From Porticoccaceae bacterium (GTDB lineage: Bacteria; Pseudomonadota; Gammaproteobacteria; Pseudomonadales; Porticoccaceae), in the NCBI GenBank assembly GCA_018664075.1, contig JABJOY010000061.1, forward strand, positions 1-42,860: a DNA stretch of 42,860 nt, in the 5' to 3' direction. Shown piece after piece: positions 33,930 through 42,562 of this stretch. The notes beneath the pieces were generated by a model. The model searched no databases, was not told the DNA's origin, and was given only the letters and a program-made list of their open reading frames with translations. The position numbers and the translations under genes were made by a program. The stretch's first letter is position 1. Each line of letters starts with the position of its first letter.

Positions 33930-34976
33930 ATGCTATATAGAAAACTTGGTAATACTGGCCTTGATGTATCTTTAATTGGGTTGGGCACCATGACCTGGGG
34001 TGAACAAAACAATCTACAGGAAGCCTGTGAGCAGATGGATTATGCAGTTGCCCAGGGGATTAACTTTTTTGATGCTGCGGAAATGTATCCTGTGCCCCCG
34101 CGCCAGGAGACCACAGGTGAGACCGAGCGCTGTATTGGTGAATGGCTGACTCAGACGGGAAAGCGTTCCGAAATAGTTCTGGCGTCCAAGGTGTCTGGGC
34201 GAGCAGACACTATTCCAGACTGGAAGCATATCAGAGGTGGACCAAGACTGAACCGTGATCATATCCGTCGCGCCATTGAGGGTTCCCTGGAGCGACTGCA
34301 GACGGATTATGTAGACCTTTATCAGGTTCATTGGCCTGAGCGCGCAACTAATTTCTTTGGTAAGCGCGGCTATGTGCATGTTCCCGGTGCTGATGGTGTC
34401 GCCATTGAAGATACTCTGGATGCTCTGTCTGAGTTGGTTGATGAGGGCCTGGTCAAGCATGTTGGCTTGTCTAATGAGACTCCCTGGGGCGTTATGGAGT
34501 ACCTGCGCCTGGCTTCCGAGCGCGGGCTAGCCAAAGTGGTGAGTATTCAAAATGTCTATAATTTGCTCAGTCGTCAGTTTGAAACTGGACTGGCGGAAAT
34601 GGCGATTCGTGAAGAGGTAGGTTTGCTGGCCTATTCGCCACTGGCATTTGGAGTTCTCAGTGGCAAATATCTCGGCGGTAAAATGCCCGCTGGGTCAAGG
34701 CTTGCGCTGTTTGAGCGCTTTGCACGATACGGCAGCCCACAGTCAACGGCGGCGACCGAGGCCTATAAAGAGATTGCCGACAAACATGGTATCAGCCTCG
34801 CGCAGATGTCACTGGCCTTTGTCTGCCAGCAACCATTTGTTACCAGCAATCTGATTGGTGCTACCAATATCCAGCAGCTCAGTGAAAATATTGAGGCTGT
34901 GAATGTCACATTGTCAAAAGAAGTACTAGCGGAGATAGAGGCCATTCACAATCAATATCCGGACCCTGCTCCCTAG
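33930..34976 (+). CDS. tas: Aldo/keto reductase, Tas type
   Basis: NADPH-dependent oxidoreductase of 348 residues, (beta/alpha)8 fold. MLYRKLGNTGLDVSLIGLGT begins the family pattern. The catalytic tetrad is complete: Asp48 and Tyr53 (DAAEMYPVPPR), Lys87 (LASKVSG) and His134 (YQVHWPER). The EMYPVPPR stretch is a hallmark of E. coli Tas, which suppresses tyrosine auxotrophy in some backgrounds. A strong AGGAGAGGGG site precedes the ATG. It stands alone between metX (divergent) and yggT (convergent) and ends in a long hairpin. Confidence 0.93.
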   Translation: MLYRKLGNTGLDVSLIGLGTMTWGEQNNLQEACEQMDYAVAQGINFFDAAEMYPVPPRQETTGETERCIGEWLTQTGKRSEIVLASKVSGRADTIPDWKHIRGGPRLNRDHIRRAIEGSLERLQTDYVDLYQVHWPERATNFFGKRGYVHVPGADGVAIEDTLDALSELVDEGLVKHVGLSNETPWGVMEYLRLASERGLAKVVSIQNVYNLLSRQFETGLAEMAIREEVGLLAYSPLAFGVLSGKYLGGKMPAGSRLALFERFARYGSPQSTAATEAYKEIADKHGISLAQMSLAFVCQQPFVTSNLIGATNIQQLSENIEAVNVTLSKEVLAEIEAIHNQYPDPAP

Positions 34977-34994
34977 GGCTCGCCATTACTTGAG

Positions 34995-35023
34995 CCAGAT
35001 CCGGCGAGTGCCGGATCTGGTTT
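34995..35023 (+). terminator. Hairpin terminator after the tas-like gene
   Basis: CCAGATCCGGC (34995-35005) and GCCGGATCTGG (35010-35020) make a perfect 11-bp stem with a GAGT loop. It begins 18 bases after the stop. The T-run is short (TTTCT), so termination may be partial; it could also end the yggT transcript poorly from the other side. Confidence 0.65.
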
Positions 35024-35041
35024 CTGATCCAGTCAGGCTAT

Positions 35042-35602
35042 TTATCCAAGCATGGGTTTGATCAGGCCGCCAATCATGGGCAGCAGCCATTGAATAAGCA
35101 TTAGCGCAAAAATAGCCACCATTGGCGATATATCAATCATACCAATGGGAGGAATCAGATTTCTAAACGGGCGCATATAAGGCTCGACAATCTGGCCTAC
35201 CAGCCGGACTGTAGGGTGATTGGTTGTGCCGACCCAGCTTGAGATCACCAGAATAAAAATACCCCAGAAATAGATTTTCACAAGTGCACTGAGAACATCG
35301 AAGGCTGCAACGGCCAAATAGGCAAATAGCTGAGGTGATAATTGACCACTGATGGCCAGAATAATCACATAAAAAGCCCATTGCACCAACAGCGCTGCGA
35401 CCACCGCAGCAAGATTCAGGCGCCCAATGGTGGGCAGTACCTTGCGCAGGGGTTCAACCAAAGGCGCACAGATTTTAAACACAGTTTGCGAGATGGGGTT
35501 GTAAAAGTCCGCTTGCACCAGCTGCAGCAATGCTCTGACCAGCAAGATCAATACAAAAATATCGGTGGCGACTCTGAGAATAAATAACAGACTCTGGCTC
35601 AT
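35042..35602 (-). CDS. yggT: YggT family membrane protein
   Basis: Inner-membrane protein of 186 residues containing two YGGT repeats: VRALLQLVQADFYNPISQTVFK (first half) and WVGTTNHPTVRLVGQIVEPYMRPFRNLIPPIG (second half). About five helices. The family has been linked to osmotic tolerance and, in other phyla, to cell division or cytochrome maturation; the role here is open. Its ATG overlaps the proC stop by 4 bases. Confidence 0.94.
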   Translation of the reverse strand: MSQSLLFILRVATDIFVLILLVRALLQLVQADFYNPISQTVFKICAPLVEPLRKVLPTIGRLNLAAVVAALLVQWAFYVIILAISGQLSPQLFAYLAVAAFDVLSALVKIYFWGIFILVISSWVGTTNHPTVRLVGQIVEPYMRPFRNLIPPIGMIDISPMVAIFALMLIQWLLPMIGGLIKPMLG

Positions 35603-36414
35603 GAGGAAAAATCCTTAGACATTTCATCAGCGCGCGCGACAGCGCTGGTCATAGCCTGGCGGAAAATATCTTCCAGACCCTGCTGTTCAAACCTGCCTAT
35701 CGCTGCCTGGGTTGTACCGCCGGGAGAGGTCACCTGTTGGCGCAACTGGGCTGCACTGGCTTGGGAATCAATAGCCATTTTTGAGGCGCCCAGAGCCGTG
35801 TGCAGGCTTAATTGCTCAGCTGTGTCCTGAGGCAAACCAAGCTCCTGACCAATTTTTTGCATCGCTTCCAACACCAAAAAGAAATAGGCGGGGCCACTGC
35901 CAGATACGGCGATTACCGCATCGATTAGCTCTTCCCGCTCTACCCAGCAGGCGATGCCAACTGCCTGAAACAGCTGTTCTACTATTTGTTTTTGCTGCTC
36001 AGTGAGCAATGAGTTGGCAAACAAACCTGTGGCGCCGCTCATCACCAGAGCTGGGGTATTGGGCATGGCGCGAACCAGAGCGATATCAGTGCCAAGCCAA
36101 TTTTCCAGTGCGCTGAGGGGGATGCCCGCAGCGATAGAAATCACCGCTGGTTTGTGGCTGAGCGCTGGCGCCAGGTCTTTGACCACAGCGCCCATAATTT
36201 GAGGTTTGACCGCCAGCACCAGTAAATCTGCCTGGCCCGCCGCCGCCTGATTGTCGGCAGTGGTGTCCACGCCGTGGAGATCACTGAGTTTTTGTCTGGC
36301 TTCTTCCCCTGGTTCACTCACCAGAATTTGCTGGCTGGGAGTGCCATTGGCAATCATGCCACCAATCAGGCAGGAGGCCATATTGCCGCCGCCGATAAAT
36401 ACAATCTTACTCAT
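35599..36414 (-). CDS. proC: Pyrroline-5-carboxylate reductase
   Basis: NAD(P)H-dependent last step of proline synthesis. 271 residues: Rossmann start IVFIGGGNMASCLIGGMIANG, LLVLAVKPQIMGAVV, VRAMPNTPALVMSGATGLFA, and the C-terminal dimer/substrate motif LRQQVTSPGGTTQAAIGRFE. Complete. It lies between yggS (56 bases upstream) and yggT (overlapping) on the minus strand, a very common trio. Confidence 0.98.
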   Translation of the reverse strand: MSKIVFIGGGNMASCLIGGMIANGTPSQQILVSEPGEEARQKLSDLHGVDTTADNQAAAGQADLLVLAVKPQIMGAVVKDLAPALSHKPAVISIAAGIPLSALENWLGTDIALVRAMPNTPALVMSGATGLFANSLLTEQQKQIVEQLFQAVGIACWVEREELIDAVIAVSGSGPAYFFLVLEAMQKIGQELGLPQDTAEQLSLHTALGASKMAIDSQASAAQLRQQVTSPGGTTQAAIGRFEQQGLEDIFRQAMTSAVARADEMSKDFSS

Positions 36415-36470
36415 AGATGTTTCGTTCTCTCAGGTTATTCGCTAAACAGTTTGTCATATCTGCGTTCTTG

Positions 36471-37163
36471 TTAGCTCCGCGGGCCAAAAATATCTGTGCC
36501 CACTCTAATAATGGTTGCTCCCTCTGCTATGGCCGCTTCAAGGTCTGCGGACATACCCATAGAGAGGGTATCCAGTTTCTCACAATTGTCCAGTGTGCTA
36601 TTGATCTCTTTTTGCAATGCTGCCAGCTGAGCAAAGGGCTGTTGCTGCTCCACAATATTGGCTCTAGGTCTAGGGATAGCCATCAGACCGCGCAGTCTCA
36701 GGTTGGGTAGCTGGGCAATGGTTGCTGCCATGCTGAGGGCCTGCTCTGGGCTAAAGCCGGATTTGCTCTCTTCATTGTCAATATTGATCTGCAGGCAGAT
36801 ATTTAATGCTGGCATGGTTACCGGGCGCTGGGCACTCAGGCGCTGGGCTATCTTGAGGCGGTCCACTGTATGCACCCAGGCAAATTGCTCGGCGACCTGA
36901 CGGGTTTTGTTGGATTGCAGCGGGCCGATAAAATGCCAGTCTAACCCCTGGCCACCCAACTGGGTTATTTTGTCACTGGCTTCCTGTAAATAGTTTTCAC
37001 CGAAGCTTTGGATACCAGCACTCTGGGCGAGACTCACCTGTGCGCTGCTTCTCGTCTTGCTTACCGCCAGCAGCAGTATATCCTCAGGATTGCGGCCTGC
37101 GTCACGGGCGGCCTGTTGCAGACGTCTCTGTACAGCGGTAATGTTGTTTTCAATATTTGGCAT
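36471..37163 (-). CDS. yggS: PLP homeostasis protein YggS
   Basis: Pyridoxal-phosphate carrier/regulator (PROSC/PLPBP family), 230 residues, alanine-racemase N-terminal fold. LLLAVSKT holds the PLP-binding Lys36; QSFGENYLQEASDKI, WHFIGPLQSNKTR, LQINIDNEESKSGFSPEQA and LSMGMSADLEAAIAEGATIIRVG are all diagnostic. It is divergent from pilT with 78 bases between them, the same as in pseudomonads. Confidence 0.98.
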   Translation of the reverse strand: MPNIENNITAVQRRLQQAARDAGRNPEDILLLAVSKTRSSAQVSLAQSAGIQSFGENYLQEASDKITQLGGQGLDWHFIGPLQSNKTRQVAEQFAWVHTVDRLKIAQRLSAQRPVTMPALNICLQINIDNEESKSGFSPEQALSMAATIAQLPNLRLRGLMAIPRPRANIVEQQQPFAQLAALQKEINSTLDNCEKLDTLSMGMSADLEAAIAEGATIIRVGTDIFGPRS

Positions 37164-37241
37164 AGTCTTAAATCGTCAACTGTAGTTCGAGACTGGCTCG
37201 TCGAGCTGTACTAGTCTTAATGGAATAAGCGAGATACAACT

Positions 37242-38276
37242 ATGGATATTACCGAGTTACTGGCTTTTAGTGCAAAAGAAGGCGCTTCGGACTTACATAT
37301 TTCTGCCGGTCTGCCTCCCATTATCAGGATTGATGGAGATGTACGCCGAATCAACCTGCCGCCGATGGAACATCGCCAAGTGCACAGTTTGATCTACGAA
37401 ATAATGAATGACAAGCAGAGAAGGGATTACGAGGAGTTTCTTGAAACCGACTTTTCCTTTGATGTTCCTGGTGTCGCTCGTTTTCGGGTCAATGTGTTCA
37501 ATCAAAATCGCGGTTCTGCCGCAGTTTTTCGTACTATTCCCTCCCAGGTTTTAACCCTTGAGCAGCTAGGCATGGGAGATATCTTCCGCAAAGTGTCCCT
37601 GTTGCCCCGCGGCTTGGTGCTGGTTACCGGCCCCACCGGCTCTGGTAAATCCACAACCCTGGCGGCCATGGTCGACTATATTAATGAGAACCGTTACGAC
37701 CATATTCTCACCATTGAAGACCCCATCGAATTTGTTCACCAAAGCAAGAAATGCCTGATTAACCAGCGCGAGGTGCATCGCGACACCATGGGTTTTGGTG
37801 AGGCCCTGCGCTCTGCACTGCGAGAAGACCCAGATGTGGTGCTGGTGGGTGAAATGCGTGACCTGGAAACTATCAGGCTGGCATTGACCGCCGCAGAAAC
37901 CGGGCATCTGGTGTTTGGCACATTGCACACTACATCGGCGGCCAAGACTATCGACAGGGTGGTAGATGTTTTCCCCGCAGGAGAAAAACCCATGGTTCGC
38001 TCTATGCTCTCAGAGTCACTACAGGCAGTGATTTCCCAAACACTGATGAAAAAGATTGGCGGCGGGCGGGTGGCGGCCCATGAAATTATGATTGGCACTG
38101 CAGCTATTCGAAATCTGATTCGTGAGGACAAGGTGGCGCAGATGTACTCTGCTATTCAAACTGGTGGCGCGCTGGGCATGCAGACCCTAGATCAATGTCT
38201 GCATAACCTGGTTGACCAGCGGCTTATCAGTGCTGAAGTTGCCAAAGAAAAAGCTAACTTACCGGACAGTTTCTAG
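37242..38276 (+). CDS. pilT: Type IV pilus retraction ATPase PilT
   Basis: Hexameric cytoplasmic motor that depolymerises type IV pili and powers twitching. 344 residues: N-terminal PAS-like domain with SDLHISAGLPPIIRIDG, Walker A GPTGSGKS (130-137), Asp box TIEDPIEFVH, Walker B VVLVGEMRD, His box GHLVFGTLHTTSA and the retraction motif AIRNLIRE near the end. All are intact. It is followed by pilU after 12 bases. Confidence 0.99.
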   Translation: MDITELLAFSAKEGASDLHISAGLPPIIRIDGDVRRINLPPMEHRQVHSLIYEIMNDKQRRDYEEFLETDFSFDVPGVARFRVNVFNQNRGSAAVFRTIPSQVLTLEQLGMGDIFRKVSLLPRGLVLVTGPTGSGKSTTLAAMVDYINENRYDHILTIEDPIEFVHQSKKCLINQREVHRDTMGFGEALRSALREDPDVVLVGEMRDLETIRLALTAAETGHLVFGTLHTTSAAKTIDRVVDVFPAGEKPMVRSMLSESLQAVISQTLMKKIGGGRVAAHEIMIGTAAIRNLIREDKVAQMYSAIQTGGALGMQTLDQCLHNLVDQRLISAEVAKEKANLPDSF

Positions 38277-38288
38277 GGGATATAAACC

Positions 38289-39437
38289 ATGGCCAGAGAA
38301 ACTTTCGAAAAATTAATCAAGATTATGGTGGAAAAGAAGGCCTCAGATTTATTTTTAACTCTGGGTCTGCCCCCCTGCATCAAGCTCAATGGCGCCGTGG
38401 TGCCAATCAGCAAACAGAAGCTTAGTCAGCAGAGCTGCGAGGAACTGGTATTAAGTACCATGTCTGAAGAACAGCGAGCGGAGTTCTATCGGGACAAAGA
38501 GTTAAATTATGCCGTTATCAGTGAAGAGTCCGGGCGGTTTCGGGCCAGTGCCTTTTATCAGCGCGGTGAAATAGGTATTGTGCTGCGACGCATTGAGACC
38601 CAGATACCAACCCCGGAAGCCTTGTTGCTGCCCCCTATCCTTAAAGAGCTGGTGATGAATCGCCGTGGCATTGTTATTTTTGTGGGCGCTACGGGCACCG
38701 GCAAGTCCACCTCACTTGCAGCTCTTATCGGGCATCGCAACAAGACCAGCCATGGGCATATTGTGTCTATTGAAGATCCCATCGAATTTGTCCATGAGCA
38801 TCAGGGCTGCATTATTACTCAGCGCGAAGTGGGTGTGGATACCGAGTCCTTTGAGGTGGCCTTAAAGAACACCTTGCGTCAGGCCCCGGATGTTATTTTG
38901 ATTGGTGAAATTCGCACCCGTGAAACCATGCAGCATGCTATTACCTTTGCCGAAACTGGTCATCTGGTGCTGGCGACCTTGCATGCCAACAATGCCAACC
39001 AGGCTCTGGATCGCATTAATCACTTTTTTGCCGCCGATCGTCACAGCCAGCTTTGGATGGATCTGTCCCTCAATTTGCGCGGTATTGTTGCGCAACAGCT
39101 GGTGCCCACAATAGATGGTAAGAGTCGCCGTGCTGCAATTGAGATTATGCTCAACACACCATTGGTAGCGGATACCATTCGCAAAGGCAATGTGCATAAG
39201 ATCAAGGAGATCATGACCAGCTCTACAGAGCATGGCATGCAGACCTTTGATCAGGCCCTGTACGCGCTCTATGCCGAGGGTGAGATCAGCTATGAAAATG
39301 CCATCGCCCACGCCGATTCGAAAAATGACCTACGGCTGATGATCAAGATGGAATCCAATGATCAGATTACTGAGTTGAGTACAGGGATAGACAGTTTAAG
39401 TATTGAGGATGACCCGGGTGACAATTTACGTTGGTGA
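38289..39437 (+). CDS. pilU: PilT-dependent retraction ATPase PilU
   Basis: Accessory motor that adds force to PilT-driven pilus retraction. 382 residues: SDLFLTLGLPPCIKLNG, Walker A GATGTGKS (133-140), SIEDPIEFVHEHQGC, ILIGEIRTRETM and LVLATLHANNANQALDRI, typical of PilU. The acidic C-terminal tail is longer than in PilT, as expected. It is cotranscribed with pilT and converges with ruvX, 16 bases apart. Confidence 0.98.
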   Translation: MARETFEKLIKIMVEKKASDLFLTLGLPPCIKLNGAVVPISKQKLSQQSCEELVLSTMSEEQRAEFYRDKELNYAVISEESGRFRASAFYQRGEIGIVLRRIETQIPTPEALLLPPILKELVMNRRGIVIFVGATGTGKSTSLAALIGHRNKTSHGHIVSIEDPIEFVHEHQGCIITQREVGVDTESFEVALKNTLRQAPDVILIGEIRTRETMQHAITFAETGHLVLATLHANNANQALDRINHFFAADRHSQLWMDLSLNLRGIVAQQLVPTIDGKSRRAAIEIMLNTPLVADTIRKGNVHKIKEIMTSSTEHGMQTFDQALYALYAEGEISYENAIAHADSKNDLRLMIKMESNDQITELSTGIDSLSIEDDPGDNLRW

Positions 39438-39453
39438 TGGCTGGGCTGCTTTT

Positions 39454-39918
39454 TCAGGGTTGCTGGCCTGAATCCGGTGCCTGCAGCCAGCTCTGCAGTA
39501 TCAGCGCCGCTGCCAGATGGTCGATTTTGGTCAGATCGCGGCTTTTGCTGCCTCGCCCGGCATTGCGCTGCTCTTCCTGAAGCATGGATTTAGCCTCGCG
39601 ACTGGTCAGCCGCTCATCCATCATAATGACTTCGATGTTATAGCGACCCTCAAGTCGGCGGGCAAATCTGCGCGCGCGCTGGCTGAGCTCACTTTCGCTG
39701 TCATCCATATTCAGAGGCAGGCCCACCAGCAGAAGATCAGGTTTCCATTCATCGATCACTTTGCTGACCATCGACCAGTCTGGTGCGCCATCGCTGGCTT
39801 TAATGATAGTCAGGCCATTGGCGGAGCCAATCAGCGTTTGACCCTGGGCCACACCAATTTGTTTGAGGCCAAAGTCAAACGCCAGTACAGCTCTGTGCTT
39901 ATCAGGCATGACCGGCAT
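39454..39918 (-). CDS. ruvX: Putative pre-16S rRNA nuclease / Holliday junction resolvase RuvX (YqgF)
   Basis: RNase H-like protein of 154 residues that trims the 5' end of 16S rRNA precursor in E. coli. LAFDFGLKQIGVAQG (catalytic Asp15), LLVGLPLNMDDSESE, VIMMDERLTSREA and the last acidic KIDHLAAALILQ are present. The start overlaps the yqgE stop by 17 bases; an ATG at 39909 is an alternative. Confidence 0.96.
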   Translation of the reverse strand: MPVMPDKHRAVLAFDFGLKQIGVAQGQTLIGSANGLTIIKASDGAPDWSMVSKVIDEWKPDLLLVGLPLNMDDSESELSQRARRFARRLEGRYNIEVIMMDERLTSREAKSMLQEEQRNAGRGSKSRDLTKIDHLAAALILQSWLQAPDSGQQP

Positions 39919-40480
39919 CTAAGGCAAGCATTTCCAGATTGACTCCAATAGATGAAGCTGCCGCACCGGCTCGTTTGGCACAGTCGGTGTGGAAAATAAT
40001 CGCTGAGTCTGCGGGAATGGTCAGCCAGCTATTCTGCACCAGCTCTTGTTCAAGCTGTCCGGACTCCCAGCTGGAGTAGCCAAGAGTGATCATTGCATCT
40101 GCCGGGCCATTGCCAACAGCAATATCGCTGAGAATATCCTTGGAAGCGGTGAGACTGATATCGTCGGCAATCGCCACTGTGGATTCCCATTGCTTGTCGC
40201 AGGTCCTGTGGAGAATAAAGCCGCGGTCACGCTGTACTGGGCCGCCGTCAAAAATCAATGAATTGCCGCAACCGTCGTTGTATTCCAGTTCTAGCTGGTC
40301 AAAGATCGCCTTCGCAGGAATATCCAGCTGCTGATTAATAATCAGGCCCATAGCGCCATCCACACTGTGTTCGCAGATGTACACCATAGACTGTGAAAAG
40401 TTGGGATCATTGAGGCCAGGCATGGCCAGAAGGAAATGGTTTTTTAAACTGGAAATCGATTTTTTTGTGCTGTTATTCAT
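39902..40480 (-). CDS. yqgE: YqgE/AlgH family protein
   Basis: UPF0301/DUF179 protein of 192 residues. NHFLLAMPGLNDPNFSQSMVYICEH, GAMGLIINQQ, FDGGPVQRDRGFILH and ITLGYSSWESGQLEQEL are family landmarks. In Pseudomonas the homologue AlgH was linked to alginate regulation; its activity is not established. It is coupled to ruvX by overlap, the usual pair, and follows the tonB-like gene by 55 bases. Confidence 0.96.
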   Translation of the reverse strand: MNNSTKKSISSLKNHFLLAMPGLNDPNFSQSMVYICEHSVDGAMGLIINQQLDIPAKAIFDQLELEYNDGCGNSLIFDGGPVQRDRGFILHRTCDKQWESTVAIADDISLTASKDILSDIAVGNGPADAMITLGYSSWESGQLEQELVQNSWLTIPADSAIIFHTDCAKRAGAAASSIGVNLEMLALDAGHA

Positions 40481-40535
40481 ACTTATTAATATGGGGGATC
40501 AGAACCATAAACTCAAGGCTTGTGACTTCTTTCTG

Positions 40536-41387
40536 TTACCTGGATGTCGACAGCTGATTAGCCTGATACTGCCATGTGCGGATAATGTGAATTTCATCAT
40601 GGTCGCGCAGCTCTGGAGGAAAGGGTCGAAATGGAGAGGCGTGCCTGACTGAGCGCACCGCGGCCTGATCCAGAATCCTCGACCCCGATCTACCAGCTAT
40701 GCTGATTTTCTTCACTGTGCCGTCTGGCACAATCACAACCACCAGCTGTACCATGCCGGAAAGCTGTCTGGCTTTAGCTTCTCGGGGGTAGTTAAGATTA
40801 CCTACCAGTTCAATTTGCTGCTCAAAATAATGCATATAGGCAGCTTCGTCTGCGTTCTTGGTGGATGCTGAGGTGAGTCGTGAGACCTTGGGCAGCTTGC
40901 TGTAGGCTTGCTGAAGCTTATCCAGTTTGGCCCTCATGGCACCCACAGATAACTCTGTGGGCAATGGTTGCGGATCATCCATGGATACATCAGCTATCTT
41001 TTCAAGCCAATTAAAGCTGATTTCGGTGGTTTGTCTGGTCAGCAGGCTATTGCCGGCAGCTTGCTCGGCAAGGTTTTGTACCGCAGGGGTGCCACCCTGT
41101 TCACTTGCTTCAAAAACCGACTGCGAATTTAAGCTGGCCTCCAGTTCAGAGCCCCTGTCGCCACTGCCCTGCTGGTTGGTTTGTGCAAGAAAGTCTGCTT
41201 CGTCAGGCTCATTGTCGCTGGCATATTGAGCCAGGGTCACATCCATCGACGTTGTGGGATTTATTATTGGCGAAGCGCTAAAGCCAAGTCCCAGCAACAA
41301 TGCCAGATGCAGCAGCAGCGCCATTGAGAAAGAGCCCTTTAAGCGCTGATTGCTGTGATTCCAGGAGCTGTCGATCAACTGCCGCAT
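40536..41387 (-). CDS. TonB-family energy transducer, TonB3-like
   Basis: Inner-membrane anchored periplasmic protein, 283 residues: a cytoplasmic head (1-18), one helix (about 20-40, MALLLHLALLLGLGFSA), a spacer without the Pro-rich repeats of classical TonB, and a C-terminal TonB domain (about 195-275) with LNYPREAKARQLSGMVQLVVVI and SGSRILDQAAVRSVRHASPF. The neighbourhood (gshB, pilG, yqgE, ruvX) is that of Pseudomonas tonB3, which has been tied to twitching motility rather than iron uptake. It lies 15 bases after gshB. Confidence 0.9.
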   Translation of the reverse strand: MRQLIDSSWNHSNQRLKGSFSMALLLHLALLLGLGFSASPIINPTTSMDVTLAQYASDNEPDEADFLAQTNQQGSGDRGSELEASLNSQSVFEASEQGGTPAVQNLAEQAAGNSLLTRQTTEISFNWLEKIADVSMDDPQPLPTELSVGAMRAKLDKLQQAYSKLPKVSRLTSASTKNADEAAYMHYFEQQIELVGNLNYPREAKARQLSGMVQLVVVIVPDGTVKKISIAGRSGSRILDQAAVRSVRHASPFRPFPPELRDHDEIHIIRTWQYQANQLSTSR

Positions 41388-41402
41388 GTGGCTGATATTG
41401 AG

Positions 41403-42350
41403 TTAGTTAAGTCTGGCATCAATAGCATCCAACAGAAGTTCGCCAATCCCTGTGCCCTGGGCATTGTCAATCTCACGCACACAGGTGGGGCTGGTAACAT
41501 TGATTTCAGTGAGATAGTCACCAATTACATCGAGACCAACAAAAATAAGCCCTTTCTCCTTTAACGTGGGAGCAATCTGTTCGGCAATCCAGCGATCGCG
41601 ATCGCTGAGAGGCTGCACCAGGCCCTGGCCTCCGGCGGCCAGATTGCCACGGAATTCGCCATCTGCGGGAATACGCGCCAGACAATAGGGAATCACTGTG
41701 CCATCAACCACTAGGATACGTTTATCTCCTGTCGTGATCTCAGGCAGATACTTCTGCGCCATGATGGTTTCGCTGCCATTCTTTGTTAGGGTTTCCAGAA
41801 TGACATTAAGGTTTTGGTCCCCCTGTTTGACGCGGAAGATAGATGTGCCACCCATGCCATCCAGAGGTTTAAAAACCACATCTAAATGCTCTGCGAGGAA
41901 TTTTTTCAGTCTCCGCTCGTCTCTGCTGACCAACAGAGGGGGAGTGCATTCGGGGAATTCAGTGGCAAACACTTTTTCATTGCAGTCCCGCAGGCTCTGG
42001 GGCTTGTTTACAATCAATGTGCCCCGTCGTTCAGCGGCCTCGAGAATATAGGTAGAGTAGATAAATTCTGCATCAAAGGGAGGATCCTTGCGCATCAGCA
42101 CGGCATCAAGCTCTTCCAGGGGAATAGAGCTGGCCTCTTCCAGTTCGTACCATTTAAACGGGTTTTCCATCACTTTTAGAGGCCGCACCTCTGCCCGTGG
42201 ATTGCCATTTTCAAGGAACAAATGCTGCTGCTCCATATAAAATAATTTATAGCCACGGCGCTGAGCTGCAAGTAGCAGAGCCAAACTAGTGTCTTTGTTG
42301 TAATTGATTGATGAAATTGGGTCCATTACGACGCCGAGAGATTTACCCAT
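41403..42350 (-). CDS. gshB: Glutathione synthetase
   Basis: ATP-grasp enzyme that joins glycine to gamma-glutamylcysteine. 315 residues, as in E. coli: LGVVMDPISSINYNKDTSLAL, AVLMRKDPPFDAEFIYST, KPLDGMGGTSIFRV (glycine-rich loop), GDKRILVVDG and EINVTSPTCVREID are all present. It completes the pathway started by gshA at 17834-19453. It is divergent from pilG across 212 bases with no evident gene and leads the gshB-tonB-yqgE-ruvX run. Confidence 0.98.
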   Translation of the reverse strand: MGKSLGVVMDPISSINYNKDTSLALLLAAQRRGYKLFYMEQQHLFLENGNPRAEVRPLKVMENPFKWYELEEASSIPLEELDAVLMRKDPPFDAEFIYSTYILEAAERRGTLIVNKPQSLRDCNEKVFATEFPECTPPLLVSRDERRLKKFLAEHLDVVFKPLDGMGGTSIFRVKQGDQNLNVILETLTKNGSETIMAQKYLPEITTGDKRILVVDGTVIPYCLARIPADGEFRGNLAAGGQGLVQPLSDRDRWIAEQIAPTLKEKGLIFVGLDVIGDYLTEINVTSPTCVREIDNAQGTGIGELLLDAIDARLN

Positions 42351-42562
42351 AAATGACCGCCTTGTAGTGATTTTTGCACTATAACTATCTATGGCAATTA
42401 GCTATAGGGTTAACGCTCTTGAAATCTGTGAGCTAGCAAGCAAAAAAGTTAATAAAAATAGAGGGTTGTAGATTATATATTACAACTGTGTTTAAAATTC
42501 CATAACTTGAGTGACATTGGCAGTACTTAAGGCGTTAAGTGGTTTTAACAGTGGTGAAAAAA

